Positions 44,462-53,962 of a DNA stretch of 64,000 nt are shown here, piece by piece. A program made the position numbers and the translations under genes. Origin of the DNA: Halomicrococcus gelatinilyticus (GTDB taxonomy: Archaea; Halobacteriota; Halobacteria; Halobacteriales; Haladaptataceae); assembly GCA_024227995.1 (NCBI GenBank), contig CP100468.1:1-64000 (forward strand). The letters are read 5' to 3'. A model generated the notes under the pieces. It was given only the letters and a program-made list of their open reading frames with translations. It made no database searches and had not been told where the DNA came from. Positions within the stretch are counted from its first letter, which is position 1; every line of letters starts with the position of its first letter.

Positions 44462-44611
44462 TTATTCGAAGGGCATTCCCCGGTTGCGCATCGCAGCCCC
44501 GCAATCGTCGCAATCGCCGGGATGATTGTCGGCGCGCGCGGTCGTTCCGCAGCGCAGGCATTCGTACTCGCTCTCGGCGTTCAAGTTGTAGTCGGGGTCG
44601 CGGAGGCTCAT
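44462..44611 (-). CDS. Rubrerythrin-like zinc-ribbon mini-protein
   Basis: This 49-residue protein, MSLRDPDYNLNAESEYECLRCG..CDDCGAAMRNRGMPFE, has a CxxC...CxxC knuckle pair like the rubredoxin part of rubrerythrin. It should bind a single metal. It ends 6 bp before gdhB, so the two are probably co-transcribed. Comparable small genes are common beside haloarchaeal metabolic genes. The role is unknown. Confidence 0.8.
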   Translation of the reverse strand: MSLRDPDYNLNAESEYECLRCGTTARADNHPGDCDDCGAAMRNRGMPFE

Positions 44612-44870
44612 TCGGTAAATTTTGCTATGGACTACGCCACCTTCGGCTATGCAGTTGAATAGTGAACCATGTGATGCTGGGCCATGGTTAACTGTTCAAC
44701 CGCTCTCGAACTCGCCCAGTTCTCGAACAGCGACGCGACCAGTTCTCACTCGACCCGACAGACGTTATCGGAGAACACGATACATCAGCGACCCACCACT
44801 GAAGCGGGCGGATTCGACGGTGGATTCCCGTTCGAACTCCAGGCGGGAGTGAGACGTCGGCGACGCGAAA

Positions 44871-46160
44871 TCAGCGCAGCAGCCCCTGCTCTTTCAGGTC
44901 CGAAGGGGTGACGACGTCGACGTCCTTCTTCTTGACGTACTTGAGGATGGTCTCGAAGTCCTTCTCGGGGAGACCGTTCTTGCCGCCGATGCGGTGGAAC
45001 AGCGGGACGGTCAGCTGCTTGTACTCCGCGGCGAAGTCGACCATCCGCTTGACCTTCCGCACGTCGTCGGCGTAGATGCGGGGGAGGATGGCGTCCTTCG
45101 TCGTCACCGGGAGCGCGCTCGGCCCTCCGCCGAAGGTGAAGGTGAGGTCGAAGTGCTTCTGCGCGAGCGCGAACGTGTCCTTGCCGACGGCGTTCTTCGG
45201 GACCGCCAGGTAGCTGTGACCGTCGAAGCCGTGGCGCTTGAGCCACTGCTTGGAGCTGGTCATCAGCGACTTCTGCTTCTTCCGGGACAGCTCCGGCATC
45301 GGCGTCGAACCGACGTTCGGGTGAGCCATCATCTCCCAGCCGTCGTTGGTCATCTCGCGCATCTGCCCGGTCGTGAGGAACCCGTCGTCGTAGACGGCCT
45401 CCGTGATTACCGCGTCGACGCCCGGGAAGCCGTACTGCTTCATCTTCTCGTACGCCTTCGTGTAGTGGGACGCTAGCCCGTCGTCGAACGTCAGCATCAC
45501 CTTGCCCTTCTTCGGGGTCGGGACAGCCTGCAGGTCGTCGACGAGGAACTCGACCGGCTCGTTCGACGTGTGGTCGCGCGGCCGACCGACGATGCGGATC
45601 TGGTACACCTTCGAGAGGTCGACGCTCTTGGGGCGCATGACGTCGGTCGTGCCGAGGTTGATGCGCATCCAGGTGTCCTTCGGCCCGAGGACGGTGCGCT
45701 TCAGTTCGACGACGTGCCCGCTGTCGGGCGCGTGCAGTTCGACCGAAATCTTCGAGAAGTCGTGGGACGTACACTTGTAGGCGAACGAGAGGTTCTGCCC
45801 GCTCAGGTCGAGGCCGTCGCTCCCGAACTGGGCGCTGAATATCTTCCCCTCGTTGGTCGAACCGCCCTTGACGCGGGCCGCCTGCGAGCCCGTGTACGAG
45901 TCTTTGCTCGCGTTGAGCGACCCCATCCCTTCGACGGGGTGCCACTTCTGCAGCTTCTCGAAGTCCTCGAGCTGCCGGGCGCCGCCCTGGCCGGACGGCG
46001 TGGTTCCGTCGCCGTTCGAGGTGCCGTCGCCGGGACTGCCGGTGGTCGTCCCGTCGGTCGTGCTGGAGGGCGTCCCGCCGGAGTCGGTGATGCCGGCGCA
46101 GCCCGCGAGACCCGCCGCACCGACGGCAGCGAGGAACGTACGTCGTGTCTGTCTACTCAT
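44871..46160 (-). CDS. Polysaccharide deacetylase family lipoprotein
   Basis: This 429-residue protein has a Tat-lipoprotein signal (MSRQTRRTFLAAVGAAGLAGC, Cys at about 21) and a Thr/Ser/Gly linker (about 25-60). A beta-sandwich-like domain (about 62-210) comes next. The C-terminal part is NodB-type (about 218-429): VMLTFDDGLASHYTKAYEKMKQYGFPGVDAVIT, then MMAHPNVGSTPMPEL, which places metal-binding Asp and His. It is probably exported and anchored, removing acetyl groups from surface glycan. The start at 46160 is 33 nt after the promoter element. Confidence 0.92.
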   Translation of the reverse strand: MSRQTRRTFLAAVGAAGLAGCAGITDSGGTPSSTTDGTTTGSPGDGTSNGDGTTPSGQGGARQLEDFEKLQKWHPVEGMGSLNASKDSYTGSQAARVKGGSTNEGKIFSAQFGSDGLDLSGQNLSFAYKCTSHDFSKISVELHAPDSGHVVELKRTVLGPKDTWMRINLGTTDVMRPKSVDLSKVYQIRIVGRPRDHTSNEPVEFLVDDLQAVPTPKKGKVMLTFDDGLASHYTKAYEKMKQYGFPGVDAVITEAVYDDGFLTTGQMREMTNDGWEMMAHPNVGSTPMPELSRKKQKSLMTSSKQWLKRHGFDGHSYLAVPKNAVGKDTFALAQKHFDLTFTFGGGPSALPVTTKDAILPRIYADDVRKVKRMVDFAAEYKQLTVPLFHRIGGKNGLPEKDFETILKYVKKKDVDVVTPSDLKEQGLLR

Positions 46161-46188
46161 CGCTACCCTGTCCAAGCAGTCGCGGGTA

Positions 46189-46208
46189 TTTTCTTATATT
46201 GCGCTTAA
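46189..46208 (-). promoter_or_regulatory. Variant composite promoter element (deacetylase)
   Basis: Minus strand reads TTAA-GCGCAAT-ATAAGAAAA, about 33 nt before the start at 46160. Confidence 0.5.
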
Positions 46209-46300
46209 GCTAGTTGTAGACATCACAACATGACTGCCGCGTTACCGTCTCGGCACCGTTCAGAAAGTTTCCAACGGTGGGAGAGTCACGTGTGCAGAAT

Positions 46301-46320
46301 CTAGGCGGCAGATAATTAAT
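46301..46320 (+). promoter_or_regulatory. Composite promoter element (beta-helix protein)
   Basis: CTAG-GCGGCAG-ATAATTAAT, about 30 nt before the ATG at 46346. It is divergent from the deacetylase element 93 bp away. Confidence 0.6.
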
Positions 46321-46345
46321 GTCCGTCCTTGCGACGACGGTGGTG

Positions 46346-47881
46346 ATGCCCACAGACAGCAACGATCGGGCTGGAACGAGCCGCCGTTCGTACCTCAAAC
46401 TCGCGACGGCGGTCGCCGCGTCCGCCGGGGTCGTCGGCACCGCCGCCGCCGGAAGCCTCGACGACGAGTACGGAACCGTCGTCGACGTGACGGAAGCGGG
46501 AGCCGACCCCGACGGCAACGAGTCGATCACGCCGATAATCGAGGAACTGGAGGGAGACGACACCCTGCTGAAGTTCCCGCCGGGACGCTACTACGTCGAC
46601 CGGCGGATCCGCGTCACCGACCGCGACAACTTCGGCATGGTCGGCGACGACGCGACGCTCGTCCCGGCGACGTACGACGAGTACGACGACCTCGGGGACT
46701 GGAACTACAAGCTGTTCAGGCTCGGCGTCGACTACTCGCCGATGACGGACCTGCGCGTCGAGAACTTCACCGTCGACATGTCGGCGGCGAACACGGGGGT
46801 ACGGGCCCTCGACGTGGTCGTCGACGACGGGCTGGTCGTCCGCGACGTCGACGTCGCCGGCCGGCACGACACCGGTGCGTGGGGGCCGGGGCGGTTCGTC
46901 GTCAACGACCCGGACGGCTCCGGGCTCGTCGAGCGGTTCACCGCGCCGGACGGCGCGGCACTGTCGGCGAACGCGCCGGGCGACCGGCTCAGGTGGGGCC
47001 CGTCGGGCATCATCTGCAACGACTACAACGAGGGGACGATCACGTTCCGGGACTGCGTGGTGAACGGGTTCCCCGACAACGGGCTCTACGCCGCCAACGG
47101 CTCCGGCTCCGTGCGGATCGAGGGCGGCCACTTCGAGAACAACCTGGGCGCGAACGTCCGTCTCGGCGGCCACGACAGCTACATCCGGGACGCCACGGTC
47201 GTCGTCGGCAGGGACACCGACGTGCGCGCCCAGCGGGGCGTCCGCCTGGAGAACGGTAACCTGCTCGTCGTCCGGAACGTCGACCTCCGGACGACCGTCG
47301 ACGACAGTCCGGCCGTCCGCATCACCGACGACGCCGACTACAACTTCGTCGTCGACTCGTCCATCACGGCCAAGTCGGCGGGCTCGAACAACGCCATCTC
47401 GGTCCGGCCGAGCGGCAACCAGACGCGCATCAAGCGCACCACCATCGAGCACGACACCGGCGGGAGCGCCGCGGTGGTCATCGCGGACGGCGACTACCCC
47501 GTGTTCCTGCGCAACGTCACCGTCACCGGCAGCGCGCCGGCCGACGGGTACTACGGCGCCATCCACAACGGCCGCGACGACTGCGAGTTCCGCAAGGTCA
47601 CCGTCGACCACGGCGGCGGCGCGAGTCGCCGCGCGCTGACCAACACCGGATCGAACTGCATAATCTACGAGGGCGAGTACGAGTCGGAGGCCAACGCCAT
47701 CGTCGACGGCGGCGACAGCACCTGGATAGAGGGCATCACCGCCCGGTCGCGACGCGACGAACCCGGACTGCGACTGACCGACGAGGCCAGCGACATCTAC
47801 GCCAAGAAGAGCCGCATCGTGAACGGCATCGAGGACTACAGCCAGGACGGCTACAGCGGCTGGGGCAACGACCTCTCCTGA
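46346..47881 (+). CDS. Tat-exported right-handed beta-helix protein
   Basis: This 511-residue protein has a Tat signal (TSRRSYLKLATAVAASAGVVG, about 10-35), then a parallel beta-helix over the rest. It is a paralogue of the protein at 23044-24633: both share GTVVD.., DDTLL.FP.GRY, GAWGPGRF, WGPSGIICND, FPDNGLYAANGSG, and an ending with YAKKSRIVNGIEDY. The ATG at 46346 matches the promoter distance; an upstream in-frame GTG/ATG at 46319 would fall on the promoter. The protein is divergent from the deacetylase gene, so the two may be controlled together. Confidence 0.92.
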   Translation: MPTDSNDRAGTSRRSYLKLATAVAASAGVVGTAAAGSLDDEYGTVVDVTEAGADPDGNESITPIIEELEGDDTLLKFPPGRYYVDRRIRVTDRDNFGMVGDDATLVPATYDEYDDLGDWNYKLFRLGVDYSPMTDLRVENFTVDMSAANTGVRALDVVVDDGLVVRDVDVAGRHDTGAWGPGRFVVNDPDGSGLVERFTAPDGAALSANAPGDRLRWGPSGIICNDYNEGTITFRDCVVNGFPDNGLYAANGSGSVRIEGGHFENNLGANVRLGGHDSYIRDATVVVGRDTDVRAQRGVRLENGNLLVVRNVDLRTTVDDSPAVRITDDADYNFVVDSSITAKSAGSNNAISVRPSGNQTRIKRTTIEHDTGGSAAVVIADGDYPVFLRNVTVTGSAPADGYYGAIHNGRDDCEFRKVTVDHGGGASRRALTNTGSNCIIYEGEYESEANAIVDGGDSTWIEGITARSRRDEPGLRLTDEASDIYAKKSRIVNGIEDYSQDGYSGWGNDLS

Positions 47882-48015
47882 GCCGCGCGGCCATTCCGCC
47901 CCTGTGACCCCGCCGACACCTTCGTCCCTGCCGACGGTCGCCCACGTCCCTGCCGACCTTGCGTCCCCGCTGGCAGTCCGCTGACGCCCACTGACGTCCC
48001 ACTGACGGTTTTATC

Positions 48016-48816
48016 TCACACGCGCGACGCGCGGACGTGGTACGCGTCGGAGCGCTCGTTGAGGCGCTCGGTCGAGAACCCGTGGTCGCACAGGAACGCT
48101 TCTATCTCGGCGGTCGAGGTGTCGTAGTCGCTGCTCAGTTCGTGGTGGAGTTCGACGTAGACGACGCGGACGTCGTCGAGACGGTCGGCGAGCCCCCGGA
48201 GCACCCGGAGCTCCGCGCCCTCCACGTCCACCTTGAGCACGTCGGGTGCCGGATAGGTGCCCTCGTCGATCAGCGACTCGCCGCGGCGGACGTCGACGGG
48301 CAGGTCGCCGTCCGTGGCGAGGGCGTGGTTGCCCTCGCCGAAGTCGTCGCTCTCGACGGAGAGACGGCCCGTCCCGTCGTCGTCGTCGAGCGCGAGTTCG
48401 GCGACCCGCCAGCGGCCGGACGGGACGTTCGTCGAGAGGTTGTGACGCAGGCGGACCGCGTTCGTCGGCATCGGTTCGAACGCGACGACCTCGCCGTCGC
48501 GGAGTTGGCGGCCGACGAAGCAGGCGTGCGTGCCGATGTTCGCGCCCACGTCGTACACCACGTCGGACGGCCGCACGTCGGCGAGCAGCGACTCGACGAC
48601 GGCGCGCTCGCCGACGAGCGACGTCGCGCGCTGGTACTCGGTCGGCGTGTCGGTGGCGAACGTGACCGTGTGGCCGCCGACGGTCACCGACGCGGACCAG
48701 CAGTTGGCGGCGAGCTTCGAGCGCCAGTAGAGCGAGGAGATGTGGGACGCGAGTCCGGCCCGCTTGCAGGCCTCCCACAGGCGGCTCTCCGAGGCCCGCT
48801 GCGCCAGGTCAGCCAT
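48016..48816 (-). CDS. FkbM-family methyltransferase
   Basis: This 266-residue SAM-dependent enzyme has motif I in VVYDVGANIGTHACFVGRQL and acidic motif II in VVAFEPMPTNAVRLRHNL. A VLKVDVEGAELRVLRGL segment follows, as usual for the FkbM family. Members O-methylate sugars or metabolites. In this setting a methyl group on a glycan is a reasonable guess. The ATG at 48816 is 29 nt downstream of the element at 48841-48860. Confidence 0.92.
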   Translation of the reverse strand: MADLAQRASESRLWEACKRAGLASHISSLYWRSKLAANCWSASVTVGGHTVTFATDTPTEYQRATSLVGERAVVESLLADVRPSDVVYDVGANIGTHACFVGRQLRDGEVVAFEPMPTNAVRLRHNLSTNVPSGRWRVAELALDDDDGTGRLSVESDDFGEGNHALATDGDLPVDVRRGESLIDEGTYPAPDVLKVDVEGAELRVLRGLADRLDDVRVVYVELHHELSSDYDTSTAEIEAFLCDHGFSTERLNERSDAYHVRASRV

Positions 48817-48840
48817 GGGCGAACGTCGGCCATCGACGCA

Positions 48841-48860
48841 TAAATATATGTCACGGGTAA
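48841..48860 (-). promoter_or_regulatory. Variant composite promoter element (FkbM)
   Basis: Minus strand reads TTAC-CCGTGAC-ATATATTTA, about 29 nt before the start at 48816. Confidence 0.45.
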
Positions 48861-48889
48861 ACGACGCCCGACGGGCGTCTTTTCGCGGG

Positions 48890-48909
48890 TTAGCAGGCGC
48901 ATAATAAAG
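48890..48909 (+). promoter_or_regulatory. Composite promoter element (flippase 2)
   Basis: TTAG-CAGGCGC-ATAATAAAG. Transcription should begin near 48933, beyond the ATG at 48918, which argues for a downstream start codon. Confidence 0.68.
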
Positions 48910-49037
48910 GGCGCGAGATGGAAAGCGACGGACGACTGGTGGCCGCGTCCAGTGCGGCGGGCGGCCGACGGTACGGGTGCACCAGCACCCGCCGCGACGG
49001 ACGCCGACCGGCGGACGACGACCACCGGGCGAGATAC

Positions 49038-50552
49038 ATGACGAGGGGACTTCTCGGACGGCTACGACGGCTGAAGCGCCGGCTGACCCCCGGCGGCGGC
49101 GTCTCCGAGCGGGCGGTCAAGAGCGGCATCTGGGCGACCGGCGCGAACGTCGTCGGACGGGGGCTCCAGCTCGTGAAGCTGGTCGTCCTCGGCAACCTCC
49201 TCGGGCCACAGCAGTTCGGCCTGGTCGCGTACGCCCTGCTGACGCTGGCGGCGATGCGTCGCTCGTCGAAGCTCGGTATCAAGGAGGCGCTCATCCAGAA
49301 GGAGGCGGACGACGTGACCGACTACCTCGACACCGCGTGGACCCTGGAGACGCTCCGCGGCGTGGCGCTCGCCGCGCTCGCCGTCGCCGCCGCGCCGTAC
49401 GTCGCGGCCTTCTTCGGCGAACCGCGGGCCGAGCCCGTCGTGAAGGCCATGGCGGTCGTCCCGCTGGTGATGGGCGTCCAGAACCCCGGCATCGTCTACT
49501 TCCGAAAGGACCTGGCCTACGACCGCCAGTTCGTCTACCTCGTCGGCAAGTCGGTCGTCTCGGCCGGCGTCGCCATCGGCGTCGCGCTCGTCGACCCGAC
49601 CGTGTGGGCGCTGGTGCTCGGCGACGTCGCGGGCGTCCTGACCGCGACGCTGCTGTCGTACGTCCTCCACGACCACCGGCCGCGGCCCGCGCTCGACCGC
49701 GCGAAGGTCGGCGAGATGATCGGGTACGGCAAGTGGATCACCGCCTCCGGCGTCGTGGTCTTCCTCATCACCGAGGGCGACGACGCGTTCGTCGGCTGGC
49801 TGCTGGGCAGCACCGCGCTCGGCCTCTACCAGTACGCCTACAAGCTGTCGAACGCGCCCGCGACGGAGGTGACGCAGGTCATCTCGACGGTCATCTTCCC
49901 CACGTACGCGAAGCTGCAGGACGACGCCGCCAACCTCCGGCGAGCCTACTTCAAGACGGTGCAGCTGACGACGTTCGTCTCGGTCCCGCTGGCGGTCGGC
50001 ATCGTCGCCGTCACGCCGACGTTCGTCGAGGCGTTCCTGGCCCCCGAGTGGGAGGCCGCCGTCCGCGTCATGCAGGTGCTCGCGCTGTGGGGGCTGTTGC
50101 GCTCCATCGGCGCGACGACCGGCCCGCTGTTCCAGGCGGTCGGCAAACCGGACGTCGCGACGAAGATCCAGGTCGGCAAGCTCGCCATCCTCGCGGTCGC
50201 CATCTACCCCGCGACGGCGGCGTACGGCATCGAGGGCACGGCGGCGGTCGTCGTCGGGAACGCCCTCCTGTTCTCCGCGCCCGTCTCGACGTACCTCAGC
50301 GTCCGCGTCGTCGAGGGGAGCTACCGGCGTTTCTTCGCCATCCTGGCGTACCCGCTGGCCGCCAGCGGCGTGATGTACGCCGCCGTCTCGTTCGTCGGCA
50401 CGACTTTGACGGTCGGACCGCTCCTGACGTTCGCTGGCATGGTCGCCACCGGCGTCGCCACCTACGGCGCGGCGATACTCGCGATGGAGACGTGGGGCAG
50501 CTACGGTCTCCGGGACGTCATCCAGACCGTGACGGGCGCGGTCACGGAGTGA
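49038..50552 (+). CDS. Wzx-like polysaccharide flippase
   Basis: This 504-residue protein has about 12-14 membrane helices of the polysaccharide-synthesis type: GVSERAVKSGIWATGANVVGRGLQLVKLVVLGNLLGPQQFGLVAYALLTL at the N-terminus. It lacks the Thr-rich tail of the flippase at 20644-22887. I use the ATG at 49038 because the first ATG (48918) lies before the transcription start predicted from the promoter element; the extra 40 residues there look non-conserved. It should move a lipid-linked glycan across the membrane, probably one made by this cluster. Confidence 0.92.
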   Translation: MTRGLLGRLRRLKRRLTPGGGVSERAVKSGIWATGANVVGRGLQLVKLVVLGNLLGPQQFGLVAYALLTLAAMRRSSKLGIKEALIQKEADDVTDYLDTAWTLETLRGVALAALAVAAAPYVAAFFGEPRAEPVVKAMAVVPLVMGVQNPGIVYFRKDLAYDRQFVYLVGKSVVSAGVAIGVALVDPTVWALVLGDVAGVLTATLLSYVLHDHRPRPALDRAKVGEMIGYGKWITASGVVVFLITEGDDAFVGWLLGSTALGLYQYAYKLSNAPATEVTQVISTVIFPTYAKLQDDAANLRRAYFKTVQLTTFVSVPLAVGIVAVTPTFVEAFLAPEWEAAVRVMQVLALWGLLRSIGATTGPLFQAVGKPDVATKIQVGKLAILAVAIYPATAAYGIEGTAAVVVGNALLFSAPVSTYLSVRVVEGSYRRFFAILAYPLAASGVMYAAVSFVGTTLTVGPLLTFAGMVATGVATYGAAILAMETWGSYGLRDVIQTVTGAVTE

Positions 50553-50590
50553 AACGGTTTCGGGGTCGCTTAATCGAGCGACGTCCGGTG

Positions 50591-50610
50591 TTATCCGCTG
50601 TATAGTTAAA
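50591..50610 (+). promoter_or_regulatory. Weak composite promoter element (Asn-synthase-like gene)
   Basis: TTAT-CCGCTGT-ATAGTTAAA keeps the 7-nt spacing. The gene starts about 200 nt downstream, which would leave an unusual leader of about 165 nt. Confidence 0.35.
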
Positions 50611-50799
50611 CGCCCCACCGACGATACCGGAATCGAAGGCACCCGTGGAACGAGCGAACTACGCGACCGGCCGACGTCGGCGGACGAATCGCCCCCGCGG
50701 ACGACCAGTCGACCGTCGAGGGCGGCGGGGCGGAGACTGGACGACCCGCGCCGACGGGGCCGCCGCAGTCGCTCCCGACCGCGGGACGGAGCAAGAACG

Positions 50800-52518
50800 A
50801 TGAACAAGGAGATATTCGGTGTTTTCGGCGATCGCGAGGCGTTCACCAGGTTCCGGTCAGAGCGGGAGTTCGACGACGTGGTGGCGGGTGACGTCGCGAC
50901 CGTCGGCATCCGGGACACCGGTCTCGGCATCCCGGGGCGGAGCGCCTCCTACTCCGGCGACGAGGGGACCTGCGTCATCTGGGGCGAGGCGTACCCGAAC
51001 AAGCGCGGCTGGTCGGAGCCGGCGCGCTGGCTGCTCGACCGCTACGCCGAGATGGGCCTCGACGCCATCCGGGCGCTCAACGGGTCGTACCTCGCCTTCG
51101 TCGAACACGACGGGGAGGCGGTCGTCCTCACCGACCCCATCCGCTCGTGGGAGTGCTTCTACACCGACGACCCCGGCGTCCGCGTGTTCGGCTCCGACGC
51201 CGCCGCGGTGGCGCGCACCGTCGACGAGCCGTCGATGCGCCGGCGCTCGGTCGGCGAGTTCCTCCACATGGGCGTCGTCCTCGGGAACAAGACGCTGTTC
51301 CACGAACTGGAGCGCGCGCCGTTCGACGGCTACGTGACGCCCGACGCGACGGGGACGCTCGACCGGTTCGTCTACGACGAACGGGAGATGGCCTACGCGG
51401 ACGAACTGGCCGAGCGGTTGCAGCGCGCCATCCAGCGGCGCTCCCGCCAGCCCGGCGACAAGGGACTGCTGCTGTCGGCGGGATACGACTCGCGGACGTT
51501 GCTGTCGCAGTTCCCCGACATCGACCACGCGTACACCGTCGGCACGCCGGACGCCCAGGAGGTACAGGTCGCCCAACAGCTCGCCGACCAGTACGACGTC
51601 AACCACACCACGCTCGTCACCAACGACCGCTACATCGTGCCCGGAGAGGAGAAGGTCCGGGACACCAACGGCATCAAGGAGTCCATCCACATCCACCACG
51701 CCGGCTACAACGCCGAGATCGGCGTGGACACGATGTACCACGGACTGCTCTTCGACACGCTGTTGCGCGGGTTCGGCCACAAGCGCTCGGAGATCAGCCT
51801 GTTCGGCAAGCAGGTGCCGCTGCGCCGGATGGAGTCCGACCCCGACCCCGTGGAGGCGTCGCTGGACAACTTCGGCTACCTGCCCGACCAGAGCCGGGAG
51901 GTCGCCGAGCGATACACGGACGACCCCGACTCCGGCGGGGAGTTCGTCCGCCAGGCCATCGCCGACGAGTTCGAGCGGTGCTGGGAGCGCACCGACTCCG
52001 CGCAGAACGCCCTCTCGCTGTTCAGCATCAGCAACCAGCCCACCATCCCCTTCCGCACCCACCTCGCCGACAACTACCTCGAGTCGTTCATCGCGGCCGA
52101 CACGGAGCTGCTGGAGTGGCACCTCCAGACGCCGCCGCGGTTCCGGACCACGGAGACGTTCATCCGCGCCATCGAGCAACTCGACCCGGACATCTGCCGC
52201 CACCGGCCGCCCGACCGCCCGTACACCTCGCGGCTGCTCTCGGAGGCGGAGCGGTTCGCCCGCCGGAAGCTACCGTTCGTCCGCGAGTTCGAGCCGGCCT
52301 GGCCGGACCGCCAGCAGGTGTACGACCGGTACAACCTCGACCAGCGGCTGTTCCCCGAACACGAGACCGTCCACGAACTGCCGTCGCGCCACAAGCTGCG
52401 CATCAACGACATGGTCGGCTGGGTCGCCCAGTGCTCGGAGCGGTCCGTCAACCCGACCGACGTGCTCCACATGCCGACCGACGAGTACCCGACCGACGGC
52501 GTCGCATCGGAGCAGTGA
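50800..52518 (+). CDS. Asparagine-synthase-family protein lacking the N-terminal Cys nucleophile
   Basis: This 572-residue protein has an N-terminal class II glutaminase-like domain (about 1-210) and a C-terminal synthetase domain with the PP-motif LLSAGYDSRTLL (about 224-235). The start reads MNKEIFGVFG, without the Cys that would follow Met in an active glutaminase (MCGI in ordinary family members). So it probably cannot use glutamine through that site. It may use ammonia, another nucleophile, or have a different role such as amidating or adenylating a sugar. Downstream features (SEPARWLLDRYAEMGLDAIRALNGSYLAF) are as expected for the family. The leader of about 190 nt is long for this genome. 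Confidence 0.88.
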   Translation: MNKEIFGVFGDREAFTRFRSEREFDDVVAGDVATVGIRDTGLGIPGRSASYSGDEGTCVIWGEAYPNKRGWSEPARWLLDRYAEMGLDAIRALNGSYLAFVEHDGEAVVLTDPIRSWECFYTDDPGVRVFGSDAAAVARTVDEPSMRRRSVGEFLHMGVVLGNKTLFHELERAPFDGYVTPDATGTLDRFVYDEREMAYADELAERLQRAIQRRSRQPGDKGLLLSAGYDSRTLLSQFPDIDHAYTVGTPDAQEVQVAQQLADQYDVNHTTLVTNDRYIVPGEEKVRDTNGIKESIHIHHAGYNAEIGVDTMYHGLLFDTLLRGFGHKRSEISLFGKQVPLRRMESDPDPVEASLDNFGYLPDQSREVAERYTDDPDSGGEFVRQAIADEFERCWERTDSAQNALSLFSISNQPTIPFRTHLADNYLESFIAADTELLEWHLQTPPRFRTTETFIRAIEQLDPDICRHRPPDRPYTSRLLSEAERFARRKLPFVREFEPAWPDRQQVYDRYNLDQRLFPEHETVHELPSRHKLRINDMVGWVAQCSERSVNPTDVLHMPTDEYPTDGVASEQ

Positions 52519-52610
52519 TGGCCGCAGCGCAGTGACGGCGGCAGAGCAGTGACGGCGGGCGAGAGCCGGCGGAATCGACGCTCGCTGGACGGCGTCCGAC
52601 GCGGACCGCG

Positions 52611-52630
52611 TTAGGAGCCGTATAATAAAA
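52611..52630 (+). promoter_or_regulatory. Composite promoter element (DUF1616)
   Basis: TTAG-GAGCCGT-ATAATAAAA, about 29 nt before the ATG at 52655. Confidence 0.7.
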
Positions 52631-52654
52631 CCCGTTCCATCCCACCACTCGACA

Positions 52655-53962
52655 ATGAGTACGAACAGCCGCTGGTGGTTCGCCGACCTGCTGGTGGTCC
52701 TCCTGCTGACCGCCGTCGGGGGATACGTGGCGTACGCGGACTTCGGCGGCCGCCTCCGCGTGGCTGTCGTCATGCCGCTCGCCGTCCTCCTCCCGGGGTA
52801 TGCCCTCCTGTCGGCGCTGTATCCCTCGGCCGGAGCGGCGGGAACGTCGCGGACCTTCGGGACCGGCGAGGCGGACGCCGGGTACGCGCTCGGTGGCCCC
52901 GAACGGCTCGCGCTCTCCGTCGCGCTCTCCGTCGCCATCGTCCCGCTCGTCGCCGCGGCGACGAACTTCACGCCGTGGGGCATCCGGGAGCACCCCGTCA
53001 TCATCGGCGTCGCCGGCGTCACCGCCGCACTCACGCTGCTGGCGTTCGTCCGGCAGTTGCGCGTCCCCCCACAGGACCGGTACCTCCCCGGCGTTCCCGA
53101 ACTGCTGTTCACCCCGACCGGGCGGGGCGACGACGGAAGCCTGCAGATGCTGAACGTCGCGATACTGCTGAGCTTCCTCCTGGTCGTCTCCACGGCCGGG
53201 TACGCCGCGTTCAACCCGCCGCAGGGCGAGCAGTTCACCGAGTTCTCCGTCGACACCAAGGCGGTCGACAGCGACGTCGAGTCGATGTACCAGCGGTCGT
53301 TCCCCGCCGGCGAATCGAGCGAGCTGACCGTCGTCGTCGGCAACCGCGAGGAGGAGCGGACGGAGTACACCGTCGTCGCCATGCTCCAGCGCGTCGAGGA
53401 CGGTACCGTCGTCGAACAGCAACGGCTGACCGAGCGGTCGGTCACCGTCGACGACGGGGAGACAATGCGGGTCCCGCTCACCGTCGAACCGTCGATGACC
53501 GGCGACGACCTGCGGATCAGACTGCTCCTCTACAGGGGAGCGCCGTCCGACGACCCGTACCGGACGGCCCGCCTCTGGGTGAGCGTCGGGTCGGATCCGC
53601 AGCGGAGCCGGCTCGCCGACGGCGATGGTGGCGGCAGCGACAACGGCGACGGCGGCGAGGACGCGTCGGCGACCACGACGCCCGAATCCACCACGGATTC
53701 GACGTCGGGGACGACGACCACGGCCGGCGGCACGACCTCGACGACCGACCCGACGTCGACGACTTCCACGACGAGCACGTCGACAACGACCCCCGGCACG
53801 ACCTCGACGACGGCCGGTACCACCTCGACGGCGTCCGGCACCACCTCGACGACAACTGATACGTCGACGGCGACGACGACGCAGTCACCGGATACGACCC
53901 CGACGACCACCGACGATGGTGGCTTGTTCCCCCACTATTCGCCGGAGGGCCTCGACGGATAA
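52655..53962 (+). CDS. DUF1616 membrane protein with Thr-rich tail
   Basis: This 435-residue protein has four membrane helices (about 8-30, 35-55, 85-105, 110-130) and a fifth near 170-190. An extracellular beta domain (about 195-310) contains SELTVVVGNREEERTEYTVVAML and the NFTPWGI segment. A Thr/Ser/Gly tail (about 318-435) ends GLFPHYSPEGLDG. The DUF1616 family is typical of archaeal surface-glycan and S-layer loci. The tail is a likely site for O-glycosylation. It is followed by a hydrolase-like gene overlapping as TAATG. Confidence 0.9.
   Translation: MSTNSRWWFADLLVVLLLTAVGGYVAYADFGGRLRVAVVMPLAVLLPGYALLSALYPSAGAAGTSRTFGTGEADAGYALGGPERLALSVALSVAIVPLVAAATNFTPWGIREHPVIIGVAGVTAALTLLAFVRQLRVPPQDRYLPGVPELLFTPTGRGDDGSLQMLNVAILLSFLLVVSTAGYAAFNPPQGEQFTEFSVDTKAVDSDVESMYQRSFPAGESSELTVVVGNREEERTEYTVVAMLQRVEDGTVVEQQRLTERSVTVDDGETMRVPLTVEPSMTGDDLRIRLLLYRGAPSDDPYRTARLWVSVGSDPQRSRLADGDGGGSDNGDGGEDASATTTPESTTDSTSGTTTTAGGTTSTTDPTSTTSTTSTSTTTPGTTSTTAGTTSTASGTTSTTTDTSTATTTQSPDTTPTTTDDGGLFPHYSPEGLDG

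Noticed and set aside
47890-48005. Degenerate direct repeats of CCCTGCCGAC/CTGACGTCCC
   Set aside because: Short and irregular, between convergent genes; explained by GC-rich drift.
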